A stretch of DNA of 64,000 bases, from positions 1-64,000 of the forward strand of contig NZ_WBXP01000005.1 in NCBI RefSeq assembly GCF_016415625.1, written 5' to 3'. Below are positions 52,516 to 62,018 of this stretch, piece by piece. Each line of letters begins with the position of its first letter. Position 1 is the first letter of the stretch. Source of the DNA: Shimwellia pseudoproteus. GTDB lineage: Bacteria; Pseudomonadota; Gammaproteobacteria; Enterobacterales; Enterobacteriaceae. Under the pieces are notes generated by a model, which saw only the letters and a program-made list of their open reading frames with translations, was not told the DNA's origin and ran no database searches. The translations under genes were made by a program, and so were the position numbers.

Positions 52516-53928
52516 ATGGTAGATCAGGTTAAGGTTGCGAAGGCGACTCAGCCCCCGGAAGAGCACACGCTCAGAAGAAATCTCACAAACCGACATATTC
52601 AGCTTATCGCCATCGGCGGGGCAATTGGTACTGGCCTATTTATGGGCTCGGGCAAAACCATCAGCCTGGCAGGCCCCTCGATCATTTTCGTCTATATGAT
52701 TATCGGCTTTATGCTGTTTTTCGTGATGCGCGCCATGGGGGAGTTGCTGTTATCCAATCTGGAGTACAAATCGTTCAGTGACTTCGCCGCCGACTTACTT
52801 GGCCCCTGGGCGGGGTATTTTACCGGCTGGACCTACTGGTTCTGCTGGGTGGTCACCGGTATGGCCGATGTGGTGGCAATTACCGCCTACGCCCAGTTCT
52901 GGTTTCCGGGGCTGTCGGAGTGGGTGGTCTCTCTGGCGGTGATTCTGTTGCTGCTCTCGCTGAATCTGGCAACAGTAAAAATGTTCGGTGAGATGGAGTT
53001 CTGGTTTGCAATGATCAAAATTGTCGCCATTGTCGCGCTGATCATTGTGGGCCTGGTGATGGTGTTAACTCACTTTACCTCCCCCTCCGGTGTGCAGGCC
53101 TCTTTCGACCATTTATGGAATGACGGCGGCTGGTTCCCGAAAGGGCTGAGCGGCTTCTTTGCGGGCTTCCAGATTGCGGTATTTGCCTTTGTGGGTATTG
53201 AACTGGTCGGGACCACGGCGGCAGAGACCAAAGACCCGGAGAAATCCCTGCCCCGGGCGATTAACTCGATCCCTATCCGCATCATTATGTTCTATGTGTT
53301 CGCGCTGATTATGATCATGTCGGTGACCCCGTGGAGCTCTGTTGTCCCCAGTAAGAGCCCGTTTGTGGAGCTGTTTATGCTGGTGGGGCTGCCTGCGGCC
53401 GCCAGTGTGATTAACTTTGTGGTGCTGACCTCGGCGGCCTCTTCCGCCAACAGCGGGGTGTTCTCCACCAGCCGTATGCTGTTTGGCCTTGCTCAGGATG
53501 GCGCAGCGCCTACACTGTTTGCCCGCTTATCCCGCCGGGCAGTACCGGCCACCGGCTTGACATTCTCCTGCATCTGCTTGCTGGGTGGGGTAGTGCTGAT
53601 TTACCTGAAGCCAGATGCGATAGCGGCCTTTACTATGGTGACGACCGTTTCGGCGATCCTGTTTATGTTCGTCTGGACCATTATCCTGTGCGCTTACCTG
53701 GCTTACCGTAAGCAGCGCCCGGAGCTGCATGCGAAGTCCATCTACAAAATGCCGCTGGGTAAATTGATGTGCTGGGTGTGTATGGCGTTCTTCGCCTTCG
53801 TTCTGGTCTTGCTGACCCTCGAAGATGATACCCGCCAGGCGCTGATGGTTACGCCGCTGTGGTTTATTCTCCTCGGCGCGGGCTGGTTGTTTATCGGCAA
53901 GCAGCGGGTTGCCCGCATCAGCAAATAA
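52516..53928 (+). CDS. cycA: D-serine/D-alanine/glycine transporter CycA
   Basis: 470 residues as in E. coli. APC-family proton symporter with 12 membrane helices. 'LIAIGGAIGTGLFMGSGKTISLAGPS' is the substrate-binding first helix of the amino-acid transporter group; 'GFQIAVFAFVGIELVGTTAAETKDPEKSLPRAI' is helix 6 and the following loop. Takes up glycine, D-alanine, D-serine and D-cycloserine. Single-gene unit between two terminators. Confidence 0.96.
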   Translation: MVDQVKVAKATQPPEEHTLRRNLTNRHIQLIAIGGAIGTGLFMGSGKTISLAGPSIIFVYMIIGFMLFFVMRAMGELLLSNLEYKSFSDFAADLLGPWAGYFTGWTYWFCWVVTGMADVVAITAYAQFWFPGLSEWVVSLAVILLLLSLNLATVKMFGEMEFWFAMIKIVAIVALIIVGLVMVLTHFTSPSGVQASFDHLWNDGGWFPKGLSGFFAGFQIAVFAFVGIELVGTTAAETKDPEKSLPRAINSIPIRIIMFYVFALIMIMSVTPWSSVVPSKSPFVELFMLVGLPAAASVINFVVLTSAASSANSGVFSTSRMLFGLAQDGAAPTLFARLSRRAVPATGLTFSCICLLGGVVLIYLKPDAIAAFTMVTTVSAILFMFVWTIILCAYLAYRKQRPELHAKSIYKMPLGKLMCWVCMAFFAFVLVLLTLEDDTRQALMVTPLWFILLGAGWLFIGKQRVARISK

Positions 53929-53930
53929 AA

Positions 53931-53948
53931 AAGGGGCCACGCGGCCCC
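53931..53948 (-). terminator. Terminator reading from ytfE
   Basis: On the minus strand GGGGCC-GCGT-GGCCCC followed by TTTTTTATT, beyond the ytfE stop. Confidence 0.8.
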
Positions 53949-53966
53949 AAAAAGTAAGACAACATC

Positions 53967-53988
53967 AGGCGCCCGCGGGCGCCTTTTT
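53967..53988 (+). terminator. Terminator of cycA
   Basis: AGGCGCCC-GCG-GGCGCCT followed by TTTT. Lies beyond the oppositely directed terminator at 53931-53948. Confidence 0.8.
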
Positions 53989-54000
53989 CATGAGAGTCGA

Positions 54001-54663
54001 TCAGTTACCGGCCAGCGCCCGGGGGAACAGAACATTATTTTCAAGGCTGATATGGTTCATCAGATCATCAATCATCTCATTGATGCCCATATACAGCGCT
54101 TTCCAGGTGGTGCAGGCTTCCGGCGGCGGCGTAACGTTATCGGTCACGTGTTTGATCACTTCCAGCAGTTCACCGGCTTCATCATGTTCACTTTCCATGA
54201 CGTTGATTGGCCCGGCCGCATGAGCGCCCATACCCTGTTTGATCATCGGGAACAGGATCTGCTCCTCTTTCATCATATGGCTGCTGAGCTCGTCATGGAG
54301 CTGGGTGAGATATTTTGCCAGGCCGCGGGGTACGCTGGGTTTTGCGGCATGTACACGCTCAACTTTGGTGGCCTGCATGATAAGCTCAGGCAGTTGTTCG
54401 CGATGGCGGTCATGGTAACGGACGATAATATGATCGATGATTTCCGCCAGCGGCGCGGTGCGCCAGTCCTTTTCCGGCTGGGTTTTAGCCAGCTCTGCTA
54501 GTTCTGCTTCCAGGGCGTCGAGATCCAGGGATTTACGGTTAGCCGCTTTCTCAAGGGTCTGTTTACCGCCGCAGCAGTAATCCAGCTCATATTTACGAAA
54601 CAGCGCCGATGCGCGCGGAATAGTTAATGCCAGTTCCCCTAAAGCCTGTTCGCGAAATGCCAT
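54001..54663 (-). CDS. ytfE: Di-iron iron-sulfur cluster repair protein YtfE (RIC)
   Basis: 220 residues as in E. coli. N-terminal ScdA_N domain with '[15 protein letters not shown]' and a four-helix hemerythrin-like bundle binding two irons through histidines in '[14 protein letters not shown]', '[17 protein letters not shown]', '[15 protein letters not shown]' and '[11 protein letters not shown]'. Repairs clusters damaged by nitric oxide. ATG at 54661-54663. An NsrR operator lies 25 bases upstream. Confidence 0.97.
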   Translation of the reverse strand: MAFREQALGELALTIPRASALFRKYELDYCCGGKQTLEKAANRKSLDLDALEAELAELAKTQPEKDWRTAPLAEIIDHIIVRYHDRHREQLPELIMQATKVERVHAAKPSVPRGLAKYLTQLHDELSSHMMKEEQILFPMIKQGMGAHAAGPINVMESEHDEAGELLEVIKHVTDNVTPPPEACTTWKALYMGINEMIDDLMNHISLENNVLFPRALAGN

Positions 54664-54687
54664 GGTGGTTGCCTCATCAAAAAGTAT

Positions 54688-54710
54688 AAGATGCATTTTA
54701 AATACATCTT
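54688..54710 (-). promoter_or_regulatory. NsrR operator of ytfE
   Basis: AAGATGCATTT and AAATACATCTT separated by one base, an 11-1-11 palindrome with one mismatched pair, matching the NsrR consensus. In E. coli ytfE is the most strongly NsrR-repressed gene; nsrR is at 40.1 kb here. Confidence 0.92.
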
Positions 54711-54735
54711 ATAGAAAAGCTATACCCCTTTTGAG

Positions 54736-55713
54736 TTAGCGGTTTTTTTCAACTGGGGTTGCCAGCGTCTGTACGGGCTGTGGTTTGACGCGTACCGCGA
54801 TAACGACACCGATAATCAGGCAGCTAATACCGCACAGGGTCATCAGCGGCGGCATCTGGTGGCGTAATAAAAAAGCGTACAGCAGGCCGGCAAGGGTCTC
54901 AAAGACAATCAGCGGGCCCACCAGCACGGTAGGCAGGCGCTGGCTGGCAATGTTCCAGCACAGGTTACCCAGCCAGGAGCAGAGCACCGCAATGGCCAGC
55001 ATCAGGGTAATAAACACCGCCGGGCGCGGCCCAAAGGGCAGGGGGAATTCAACCGCGCTGTGCCGTAACCACAGACAGCTCAGCAGGTAACCCAGCAGGG
55101 AGAGCGGCAGGATTGCCAGGCCCTGCGCGGTCGCCCACATCAGCGGGTTTTTATCCGGGTTCTGCCGCAGCCAGCGGCCATTACGCAGGGCAAACCACGC
55201 CCAGCTGGCCACGGCGATCAGCGCCAGCCCGATACCGCTTAAATAGCGCCACCAGTTGAAGCCCGGCACCCCGTGGCGTAATTCTGCGCTGTTCACCAGC
55301 ACCAGCCCCAGCAGGATCACCACCAGCGCCGGTGCCAGTCTGCTCCAGGGCAATTGGCCATCCTGCTGGCTGTAGATAAGGTTAGCGCATACCGGGATCA
55401 CCACTGGCAGGGTGCCGATAATCATGGTTGAGATAGGCGCCCCGGTGCGCTGAATGGCGCAGGCCAGGCACAGGTAATAGACAATATTCCCCACGCAGGA
55501 GAGCCGGAAGGCGGTAAACCAGTCATGCAGGCTGAGCTGCTTCAGGCGTTTACGTCCCAGCCAGGCGATGGGCAGAGCGATGATCCCCAGCGCCAGATAG
55601 CGGCCAAATGCCTGCAATATCGCCGGGTAGTCCGGCACAATCAGCGGGCCGACAAAAATCAACCCCCACATCAGCCCCGCCAGGAGGGCATAGCTCACAC
55701 CTGATAACAACAT
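54736..55713 (-). CDS. ytfF: EamA-family inner-membrane transporter YtfF
   Basis: 325 residues (E. coli 321) with about ten helices in two EamA repeats; 'SYALLAGLMWGLIFVGPLIVPDYP' opens the first. The substrate is unproven to my knowledge. Ribosome site GAGGTAAACC directly before the ATG. Next upstream on the same strand is the AraC-family gene, 73 bases away. Confidence 0.9.
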   Translation of the reverse strand: MLLSGVSYALLAGLMWGLIFVGPLIVPDYPAILQAFGRYLALGIIALPIAWLGRKRLKQLSLHDWFTAFRLSCVGNIVYYLCLACAIQRTGAPISTMIIGTLPVVIPVCANLIYSQQDGQLPWSRLAPALVVILLGLVLVNSAELRHGVPGFNWWRYLSGIGLALIAVASWAWFALRNGRWLRQNPDKNPLMWATAQGLAILPLSLLGYLLSCLWLRHSAVEFPLPFGPRPAVFITLMLAIAVLCSWLGNLCWNIASQRLPTVLVGPLIVFETLAGLLYAFLLRHQMPPLMTLCGISCLIIGVVIAVRVKPQPVQTLATPVEKNR

Positions 55714-55786
55714 GGTTTACCTCATCGATCAGCAGTGGCCATTGTGTGGGGGGCCGCCCGGGGGCGTCTTGTACCAGATTGCGCTT

Positions 55787-56641
55787 TTAGCAGGAAACTT
55801 GTTTTTGGTAGCGCACCGGGGTAATACCGTAGCGGCGGGTAAAGGCCCGGGTAAGATGGGATTGGTCCGCCAGGCCGCAGGCGGCGGCGACCTCGGCAGC
55901 GGGCATTCCCTGTGCCAGAAAGAGCTTGGCGCGCCACAGGCGAATGGCCATCAGCATCTGGTGTGGGGTCACGTGGAACTGCCGGGTAAACTGGCGCTGG
56001 AAATGCCATGGGGTCAGCGAGAGCAGGCCAGCCAGGTCACTGAGGGTGATGTTGTGCATGTAATTGTCGTGCAGGTACGCTTTGACGATGGTAAAACGCT
56101 GGCGGCCAGTGGCGCTATCCTCGCCGCTACACTTCGCGTAGGGCCGAATGGTATCGACCAGGTGGAGGAGTAACCCGTCCCGGGAAAGATCGTCATGGCT
56201 GTGCCAGATAGCGAAGATCAGGTCACATACTTGCCGGGCGCGCAGGGGATCATCGCGCACAACCTCATTAAACCACCATTGCTGGCTACCGGTCAGCGCA
56301 TTGAGCAACGGCGAATCGAGGTAGACCATGCGATAGCACCAGCCATCACTGGTTTCTGCCTGGCCGGTATGCAGCTCATCCGGGTTCATCATGATCAGTG
56401 AGTTGGCGGCGGCAATATGCTGGCTACCCCGGTAGCGAAAGCGCTCTGCCCCGGCGGTAATGGCGCCAATACCAAAGGCTTCATGAGTATGGGGCTCGAA
56501 GCTATGGTGGGTGATATGGGCATGGTATAGCTCCACGCCAGGCAGCGCCGGAAAGTGCCGGAACTGGGCGCGGTCGCGCGTATCCGTGAATTGTCCTGGT
56601 ACCCCTTGCACGCTTACCCCCTGAGAAAATGACCTGTCCAT
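55787..56641 (-). CDS. AraC-family transcriptional regulator
   Basis: 284 residues. N-terminal cupin sensing domain (about 25-170; 'HHSFEPHTHEAFGIGAITAGAERFRYRG' and 'MMNPDELHTGQ') and C-terminal double helix-turn-helix (about 180-280; 'NITLSDLAGLLSLTPWHFQRQFTRQFHVTPHQML', 'AEVAAACGLADQSHLTRAF'). This type often controls an adjacent exporter; ytfF, 73 bases downstream, is the natural candidate target. In E. coli this spot holds qorB, not a regulator. Ligand unknown. Confidence 0.9.
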   Translation of the reverse strand: MDRSFSQGVSVQGVPGQFTDTRDRAQFRHFPALPGVELYHAHITHHSFEPHTHEAFGIGAITAGAERFRYRGSQHIAAANSLIMMNPDELHTGQAETSDGWCYRMVYLDSPLLNALTGSQQWWFNEVVRDDPLRARQVCDLIFAIWHSHDDLSRDGLLLHLVDTIRPYAKCSGEDSATGRQRFTIVKAYLHDNYMHNITLSDLAGLLSLTPWHFQRQFTRQFHVTPHQMLMAIRLWRAKLFLAQGMPAAEVAAACGLADQSHLTRAFTRRYGITPVRYQKQVSC

Positions 56642-56700
56642 TATAGAACAGCCGCCACCTGTTGCTTGTCTATTGATTGTTCTGGGTGGGGTTTAATGCT

Positions 56701-56715
56701 AACTTTTGGTAAGTT
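56701..56715. promoter_or_regulatory. Candidate operator between the AraC gene and ytfH
   Basis: AACTT-TTGGT-AAGTT is a perfect inverted repeat 26 bases before ytfH, in the 100-base divergent gap. HxlR-type regulators bind such short palindromes; the assignment is a guess. Confidence 0.35.
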
Positions 56716-56741
56716 TTGGCGTTATAACGAGGGTAAAACCA

Positions 56742-57122
56742 GTGTCGGATATCACTCCTCCCGCCCGTTGCGGGGATCTTTTTGCCAGCGGTTGCCCGTC
56801 CAGAGAGGTTCTGAAGCACGTTACCAGCCGCTGGGGGTTACTGATCCTGGTGGCGCTGCGGATGGGCACGCATCGCTTCAGTGAATTACGCCGCCGTATT
56901 GATGGTGTCAGTGAGAAAATGCTCGCCCAAACGTTACAGTGGCTGGAGGGGGATGGCTTTGTGCTGCGGGTGTCGTACCCCGAAGTACCGCCCCGGGTCG
57001 AGTACAGCCTGACAGACGCCGGTATTGAGGTAAGCGAGCGGGTAGCCGCACTGGCGCTGTGGATCGAAGCAGACCTTCCCCGGGTGCTGGCGGTGCGCCG
57101 CCGGCAGCATGAGGCGGGATAA
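56742..57122 (+). CDS. ytfH: HxlR-type transcriptional regulator YtfH
   Basis: 126 residues from the GTG at 56742, exactly the E. coli length and preceded by GAGGG; an ATG at 56706 gives 12 extra residues without support. Winged-helix fold with the family signature 'CPSREVLKHVTSRWGLLIL' (lone conserved cysteine) and 'GVSEKMLAQTLQWLEGDGFV'. The E. coli partner qorB, normally divergent from it, is absent here. Confidence 0.93.
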   Translation: MSDITPPARCGDLFASGCPSREVLKHVTSRWGLLILVALRMGTHRFSELRRRIDGVSEKMLAQTLQWLEGDGFVLRVSYPEVPPRVEYSLTDAGIEVSERVAALALWIEADLPRVLAVRRRQHEAG

Positions 57123-57364
57123 CCATCTAAACGGCAGTGAACTAAACTTAATCAGACCACGACCACCCAGTGGCGTATTCAGCGCGGATGCCGCCATTCA
57201 CGGCAGTGGATATGATGACGCGCCACTTCCCGGCAGCGTTATACCCAGACCGGGTAGGTTCACAGATAGCAGAATCCGGCGAAGTACGTTATAAACCATC
57301 ATGAGAAAACAAAGGGTTATCCCTTTTTTATCCAGGGTTTCTGCTCCAAAAGGTGAGGTACGCG
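57123..57364. other. Gap between ytfH and cysQ, usual cpdB position
   Basis: 242 bases. cpdB is found here in E. coli but is missing. I see no clear remnant of its coding sequence. AAAGGG-TTA(T)-CCCTTTTTT at 57311-57329 resembles a short terminator before the cysQ leader. Confidence 0.4.
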
Positions 57365-58105
57365 ATGTTAGAACAAATTTGCCAGTTAGCCCGGGAGGCG
57401 GGTGATGCCATTATGCAGGTATACCAGGGGGAGAAACCCCTTGAAGCAACCAGCAAAGCGGACCATTCACCGGTCACGGCTGCGGATATTGCCGCCCATC
57501 AGGTTATCATCCGTGGCCTGAACACCCTGACCCCGGAGATCCCGGTCCTGTCTGAAGAAGCGCCGCAGGCCTGGGATGAGCGCCAGCACTGGCAGCGCTA
57601 CTGGCTGGTGGATCCGCTAGATGGCACCAAAGAGTTTCTGAAGCGTAACGGTGAATTCACGGTCAATATTGCCCTGATTGAACAAGGGAAACCGGTGCTG
57701 GGCGTGGTCTACGCGCCGGTGAAAAAGGTGATGTACAGCGCCGCCAGTGGGAAGGCCTGGAAGGATGAGTGCGGGATCCGTAAATCAATTAAGGTTCGGG
57801 ACGGCCGGCCGCCGCTGGTGGTAGTGAGCCGTTCGCATGCGGATAACGAGCTTAACGATTACCTGGCGGAACTGGGGGAACACCAGACCGTGTCGGTGGG
57901 ATCATCCCTGAAATTCTGCCTGGTGGCGGAAGGGGAAGCCCAGCTTTATCCGCGCTTTGGGCCAACCAATATTTGGGATACGGCCGCAGGCCACGCGGTG
58001 GCGGTGGCTGCCGGGGCGCAAGTCCATGATTGGCAAGGCCGTACGCTGGACTATACCCCCCGGGAGTCCTTCCTGAACCCGGGGTTTCGGGTGTCTATTT
58101 TCTGA
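57365..58105 (+). CDS. cysQ: 3'(2'),5'-bisphosphate nucleotidase CysQ
   Basis: 246 residues as in E. coli. Li-sensitive phosphatase removing the 3'-phosphate of PAP from sulfate assimilation. Metal sites 'SEEAPQAW', '[12 protein letters not shown]' (D-P-L-D-G-T) and '[15 protein letters not shown]'. ATG at 57365 gives M-L-E-Q and the family length; 12 upstream bases remain open. Converges on ytfJ with an eight-base gap. Confidence 0.97.
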   Translation: MLEQICQLAREAGDAIMQVYQGEKPLEATSKADHSPVTAADIAAHQVIIRGLNTLTPEIPVLSEEAPQAWDERQHWQRYWLVDPLDGTKEFLKRNGEFTVNIALIEQGKPVLGVVYAPVKKVMYSAASGKAWKDECGIRKSIKVRDGRPPLVVVSRSHADNELNDYLAELGEHQTVSVGSSLKFCLVAEGEAQLYPRFGPTNIWDTAAGHAVAVAAGAQVHDWQGRTLDYTPRESFLNPGFRVSIF

Positions 58106-58113
58106 GTAACATG

Positions 58114-58668
58114 TTATTTCAGTAGTTTGTGCAGCAGAGCGATAACCTGCTGCACGTCTTGCTGGCTCAGGCCGCCGTCTTTGACAAACTGCACCCGCCC
58201 GGTGTTATCCAGCACCACAATGGCCGAGCCGCCCGCTTCCAGCTGCCATTTCTGCTTCGCGACCCCGTTACTGTCGACAATAAACTGCGACCACGGATAC
58301 TGCTTCTTGCTGCTCTCAATACTGCTACGGACAAACATGCCGGTACCGACGATGGCGTCATCAGTATTGACGATGGTGGTGGTCTGGTAACGGTCGTGGG
58401 GGAACTGCGCGCTTTTAATCGCCTCAATCAGGGCGGCGTTTTGCTGTTTGGCGGAAGAACGCCCGGCAATATGCTGGATAACGCGCACTTTTCCCGGCAG
58501 TTGCGCGCTGTTCCAGTTACGGTAGCTGAAGTTACCGTTATCCAGTATCAACTCGCCTTTATCGCTGATGCCCACCGGGGGAACGCGCTGGTTTTCGGCA
58601 AGGTTATGGGCAGATGCCAGCAGCGGAAATACCAGCGCCGCCAGGGTTATCAAAGTTCGCAGGGTCAT
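58114..58668 (-). CDS. ytfJ: Periplasmic thioredoxin-like protein YtfJ
   Basis: 184 residues as in E. coli. Signal peptide cleaved after about 'LLASA' (residue 20). The rest is a YtfJ_HI0045 thioredoxin-like fold ('GKVRVIQHIAGRSSAKQQNAALIEAI', 'TTIVNTDDAIVGTGMFV') without a C-x-x-C pair. Function unknown. ATG at 58666-58668. Confidence 0.95.
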   Translation of the reverse strand: MTLRTLITLAALVFPLLASAHNLAENQRVPPVGISDKGELILDNGNFSYRNWNSAQLPGKVRVIQHIAGRSSAKQQNAALIEAIKSAQFPHDRYQTTTIVNTDDAIVGTGMFVRSSIESSKKQYPWSQFIVDSNGVAKQKWQLEAGGSAIVVLDNTGRVQFVKDGGLSQQDVQQVIALLHKLLK

Positions 58669-59102
58669 AGGGCACTCCATTATTATTGTCTTAGTGATCG
58701 GACCAGATAGTTACTGGCTAAGCATAAGTGTGGTTTTGTGACTTTTCACGCAACTACAGTGCCAGTTTGCGGACAAACGCACACATTCGAATTAATTCGA
58801 CTCGTTATACTTCGGTGCCTAAAGAACTGAAAAGATAATTCTGAATAAGTGTAATAAAAAGGTAAAAAAAGTTATATAGACTAGCGATATCTGGTATCTG
58901 AGCTATAGTTCAATCGCTTTGGAAATCCCTAAAGCAGTTTTGGATCGCAGCGTGTCTGCTACCGGAGGAAGAGAGGACCTCTTCTGACAATGTTCCGGAA
59001 ATTACCGGTGCGGTCTGAAAGGTGATGGGTATTTTTTACGTCTTATATGGGTTGGCCGATTGTGGATCAGCAGAGACGTATGACTAGCAGGAGTTGAAAA
59101 GA
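58669..59102. promoter_or_regulatory. ytfJ / ytfK divergent upstream region
   Basis: 434 bases without a gene. AT-rich from 58780 to 58910; a hairpin GAAGAG-AGGAC-CTCTTC at 58968-58984. In E. coli ytfK is a PhoB target; I found no convincing Pho box by eye. The ytfK ribosome site CAGGAG is near 59090. Confidence 0.4.
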
Positions 59103-59309
59103 ATGAAAATTTTCCAGCGTTACAATCCCCTTCAGGTGGCAAAGTACGTAAAAATCCTGTTTCGTGGACGGTTGTACATCAAGGACGTTGGCGCGTTTGA
59201 ATTTGATAAGGGTAAAATCCTTATCCCCAAAGTGAAGGATAAGCAGCACTTTTCCGTCATGTCCGAAGTTAACCGCCAGGTACTGCGTTTGCAGACCGAT
59301 ATGGGGTGA
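59103..59309 (+). CDS. ytfK: Stringent-response modulator YtfK
   Basis: 68 residues as in E. coli, nearly identical throughout ('[18 protein letters not shown]' start, '[16 protein letters not shown]' end). E. coli YtfK stimulates SpoT-dependent (p)ppGpp accumulation in phosphate or fatty-acid starvation. ATG at 59103 behind AGGAG; the frame opens nine bases earlier. Single-gene unit with its own terminator. Confidence 0.96.
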   Translation: MKIFQRYNPLQVAKYVKILFRGRLYIKDVGAFEFDKGKILIPKVKDKQHFSVMSEVNRQVLRLQTDMG

Positions 59310-59362
59310 CCGGCAGGCCTGCTGCGAGGGCAACGCTACTCCGGTAGACGTTGTCGATAGAT

Positions 59363-59398
59363 AGCCTGAGATCGGCAATGTCCGGCTCAGGCTTTTTT
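59363..59398 (+). terminator. Terminator of ytfK
   Basis: AGCCTGAG / CTCAGGCT followed by TTTTT with a 15-base loop, 54 bases after the stop. Confidence 0.82.
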
Positions 59399-59434
59399 GT
59401 GTCCGGATTTTGGTATCTGGTTATCGCGGCAATA

Positions 59435-59460
59435 AAAAAGGGCGGTGAATCACCGCCCTG
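59435..59460 (-). terminator. Terminator of ytfL
   Basis: On the minus strand CAGGGCGGTG-ATT-CACCGCCCT followed by TTTTTATT, 27 bases after the ytfL stop. Confidence 0.87.
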
Positions 59461-59486
59461 CAAGCTATGGGGTAGTACTGCGCCGG

Positions 59487-60836
59487 TTATTTGGCCTCCG
59501 GCTGTATCTCCGCCCCTTCGGCATCCGGCAACTTAGGCGCCAGAGCGACTGGCCGGCTCTCCAGTCGGGTGACCAGCAGCTGGTCAATACGGAAGTTATC
59601 AATATCCACCACTTCAAACTTGTAGCCGGAGAACTTCACAAAGTCCGTGCGTTTCGGGATCTTACGCAGCATAAACATCATAAAGCCGCCGATGGTTTCA
59701 TAGTTATCGGACTGCGGAAACTCATCAATATCCAGCACGCGCATCACGTCATCAATGGGGGTGCCGCCTTCAACCAGCCAGGAGTTTTCGTCACGGGCGA
59801 CGATCTGCTCTTCTGTGCCCATGCCCACCAGATCACCCATCAGCGTGGTCATCACGTCATTGAGGGTAATAATCCCCACCACCAGCGCGTATTCATTCAT
59901 GATGACCGCAAAGTCTTCCCCGGCAGATTTGAAGCTTTCCAGCGCCTCAGACAGGGTAAGGGTATCCGGCACCATCAGCGCACTGCGAATATGTACGCCG
60001 CTGTTCAGGGCCAGGCTCTGGTTGCCCAGAACCCGGTTTAACAGCTCTTTGGAGTCCACATAGCCAATGATATGGTCGATATCGTCTTTGCAGACCAAAA
60101 ACTTAGAGTGTGGGTGGTCGGCAATTTTGTTTTTCAGGCTCTGTTCATCTTCCAGCAGATCGAACCAGACAATATTTTCCCGGGACGTCATCGAAGAGGG
60201 AACGGTTCTGGACTCCAGCTCAAAGACGTTTTCAATCAGCTCATGTTCCTGTTTACGCAGCACCCCGGCCAGGGCACCTGCTTCAACCACCGCATAGATA
60301 TCATCAGAGGTGATGTCATCTTTACGGACCATCGGCAGCTTAAACAGACGGAAAATCATGTTGGCCAGGCCGTTGAAGAACCATACCAGCGGGCGGAATA
60401 CCAACAGGCAGAAGCGCATCGGGTTGATGATACGTAAAGCGACCGCTTCAGGCGCTACCATACCGATGCGTTTCGGGGTGAGGTCAGCAAACAGGATAAA
60501 CATCCCGGTGACCAGCGAGAAAGAGAGAATGAAGCTCAGTTGCTCCGACAATTCCGGGGAGAAAAACTTGAGCAGAACATCGCGGAAGATCGGTGAAAAA
60601 GCCGCATCCCCAACAATACCACCCAAAATTGCCACCGCGTTAAGGCCGATTTGAACCACGGTAAAGAAGGTGCCGGGGTTTTCCTGCATCTTCAATACCC
60701 GCTGGGCATTGATATCGCCTTCATCCGCCAGCAATTTCAGTTTAATTTTGCGGGATGCTGCCAGCGAGATCTCAGAGATCGAGAAGAAGGCACTGATGGC
60801 GATCAGACTAAGTATAACTAATATACTGTTTAACAT
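59487..60836 (-). CDS. ytfL: UPF0053/HlyC-CorC family membrane protein YtfL (PaeA-like)
   Basis: 449 residues (E. coli 447). N-terminal DUF21 (CNNM) domain with four helices (about 1-195), a CBS pair (about 215-345; 'MTSRENIVWFDL', 'EYALVVGIITLNDVMTTLMGDL') and a C-terminal CorC/HlyC transporter-associated domain. E. coli/Salmonella YtfL has been linked to polyamine (putrescine/cadaverine) export. In E. coli its messenger lies next to a pH/metal-responsive network; no regulatory element recognised here. Confidence 0.95.
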   Translation of the reverse strand: MLNSILVILSLIAISAFFSISEISLAASRKIKLKLLADEGDINAQRVLKMQENPGTFFTVVQIGLNAVAILGGIVGDAAFSPIFRDVLLKFFSPELSEQLSFILSFSLVTGMFILFADLTPKRIGMVAPEAVALRIINPMRFCLLVFRPLVWFFNGLANMIFRLFKLPMVRKDDITSDDIYAVVEAGALAGVLRKQEHELIENVFELESRTVPSSMTSRENIVWFDLLEDEQSLKNKIADHPHSKFLVCKDDIDHIIGYVDSKELLNRVLGNQSLALNSGVHIRSALMVPDTLTLSEALESFKSAGEDFAVIMNEYALVVGIITLNDVMTTLMGDLVGMGTEEQIVARDENSWLVEGGTPIDDVMRVLDIDEFPQSDNYETIGGFMMFMLRKIPKRTDFVKFSGYKFEVVDIDNFRIDQLLVTRLESRPVALAPKLPDAEGAEIQPEAK

Positions 60837-61058
60837 ATTTTATCCGGCTGCTATAGCCAGAGCCTCGGAGGGAAGTTGATAATTTGTATAACAAAATTAA
60901 CAGCCGATCCGCAGGAAATGGACCGGCAATTTTCGGGAGTAGTATAGCGTAACCACCGGTCACGCTGCCAGCAAAGCACAGTGCGTCCGCACTGTCTGAG
61001 TGCTGAAACCGGCTACCGTACAGGGATTTAGCCTTTTCGGATAGGGGGCCGGTGATGA

Positions 61059-61694
61059 TTATTGTGGTGGCAGGCAGACACCGATACCACCAAGGCCGCA
61101 ATAACCATGCGGATTTTTGTGCAGATATTGCTGGTGTTCATCTTCGGCGTAATAGAATGGCGCCGCCCCGGTAATCTCAGTGGTCACCACGCGGTTATCA
61201 CCGGCGTTGGCCATCGCTTGCTGGAAGCGCGCCAGGCTATCCCGGGCTGCGGCGTCCTGGGCCGGGGATAACGGATAAATCCCGGAACGGTACTGAGAGC
61301 CCTGATCATTGCCCTGGCGCATGCCCTGTGCAGGGTCGTGATTTTCCCAGAACACCTGCAGCAACTGGCGATAACTTACTACCGCGGGATCAAAGACCAC
61401 CCGTACTGCCTCAGCATGGCCGGTCTGGCCGGTGCAGACTTCGCGATATGTCGGATTGGGGGTGTAGCCCCCGGTGTAACCGGCAGCGGTGCTGTAGACG
61501 CCGGGCTGCTGCCAGAACAGTCGCTCTACCCCCCAAAAACAGCCCATGGCAAACAGCGCCACCTCCATGCCGTCGGGAACATGGGTCATAGAGTGATGAG
61601 TAACACTGTTCAGGGTGGTGACCGGCATCGGCGTGTTACGGCCAGGTAACGCATCAGAGGCGCTAATCAGTTGTGATTTATCAAACATTTTCAT
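61059..61694 (-). CDS. msrA: Peptide methionine-S-sulfoxide reductase MsrA
   Basis: 211 residues (E. coli 212). Repairs oxidised methionine. Catalytic motif '[10 protein letters not shown]' with the reactive cysteine, '[17 protein letters not shown]', '[23 protein letters not shown]' and the resolving cysteine region '[14 protein letters not shown]'. Start at the ATG at 61692-61694, preceded by GGGAG; the extra 26 residues upstream have no counterpart. Divergent from tamA, as in E. coli. Confidence 0.96.
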   Translation of the reverse strand: MKMFDKSQLISASDALPGRNTPMPVTTLNSVTHHSMTHVPDGMEVALFAMGCFWGVERLFWQQPGVYSTAAGYTGGYTPNPTYREVCTGQTGHAEAVRVVFDPAVVSYRQLLQVFWENHDPAQGMRQGNDQGSQYRSGIYPLSPAQDAAARDSLARFQQAMANAGDNRVVTTEITGAAPFYYAEDEHQQYLHKNPHGYCGLGGIGVCLPPQ

Positions 61695-62018
61695 TACGGC
61701 AATTCTCCCGGTGGAAAGAAAAAGGCCAGATATCAGGACGCAGGTTGTAACCCTGGCGTTATTTGCAGACAATAACCGAATTATTGCCTGTAATCTGGCA
61801 AATACACTATAGAAAAACGAAGCGTTGTTACGAAAACGCTAAACTGAATGTTATCGCCTACCGTTATCTATACGACAGCGGCGGGCAAGACGGTGAAAGC
61901 GTCGCTATTGTGTATCAGAATTATTGAGATTGTTTTGTGTTTTTCAACCTATTGTTGGTTGATTGTTAAACCGCGGAGCGGTATTGGTTTTTTTAGGGTG
62001 AGGGACTCAGGAGAAGAC

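Noticed and set aside
61848..62018. 57-residue N-terminal extension of TamA
   Set aside because: A good AGGAG and GTG at 62019 give a proper signal peptide and the exact E. coli length.
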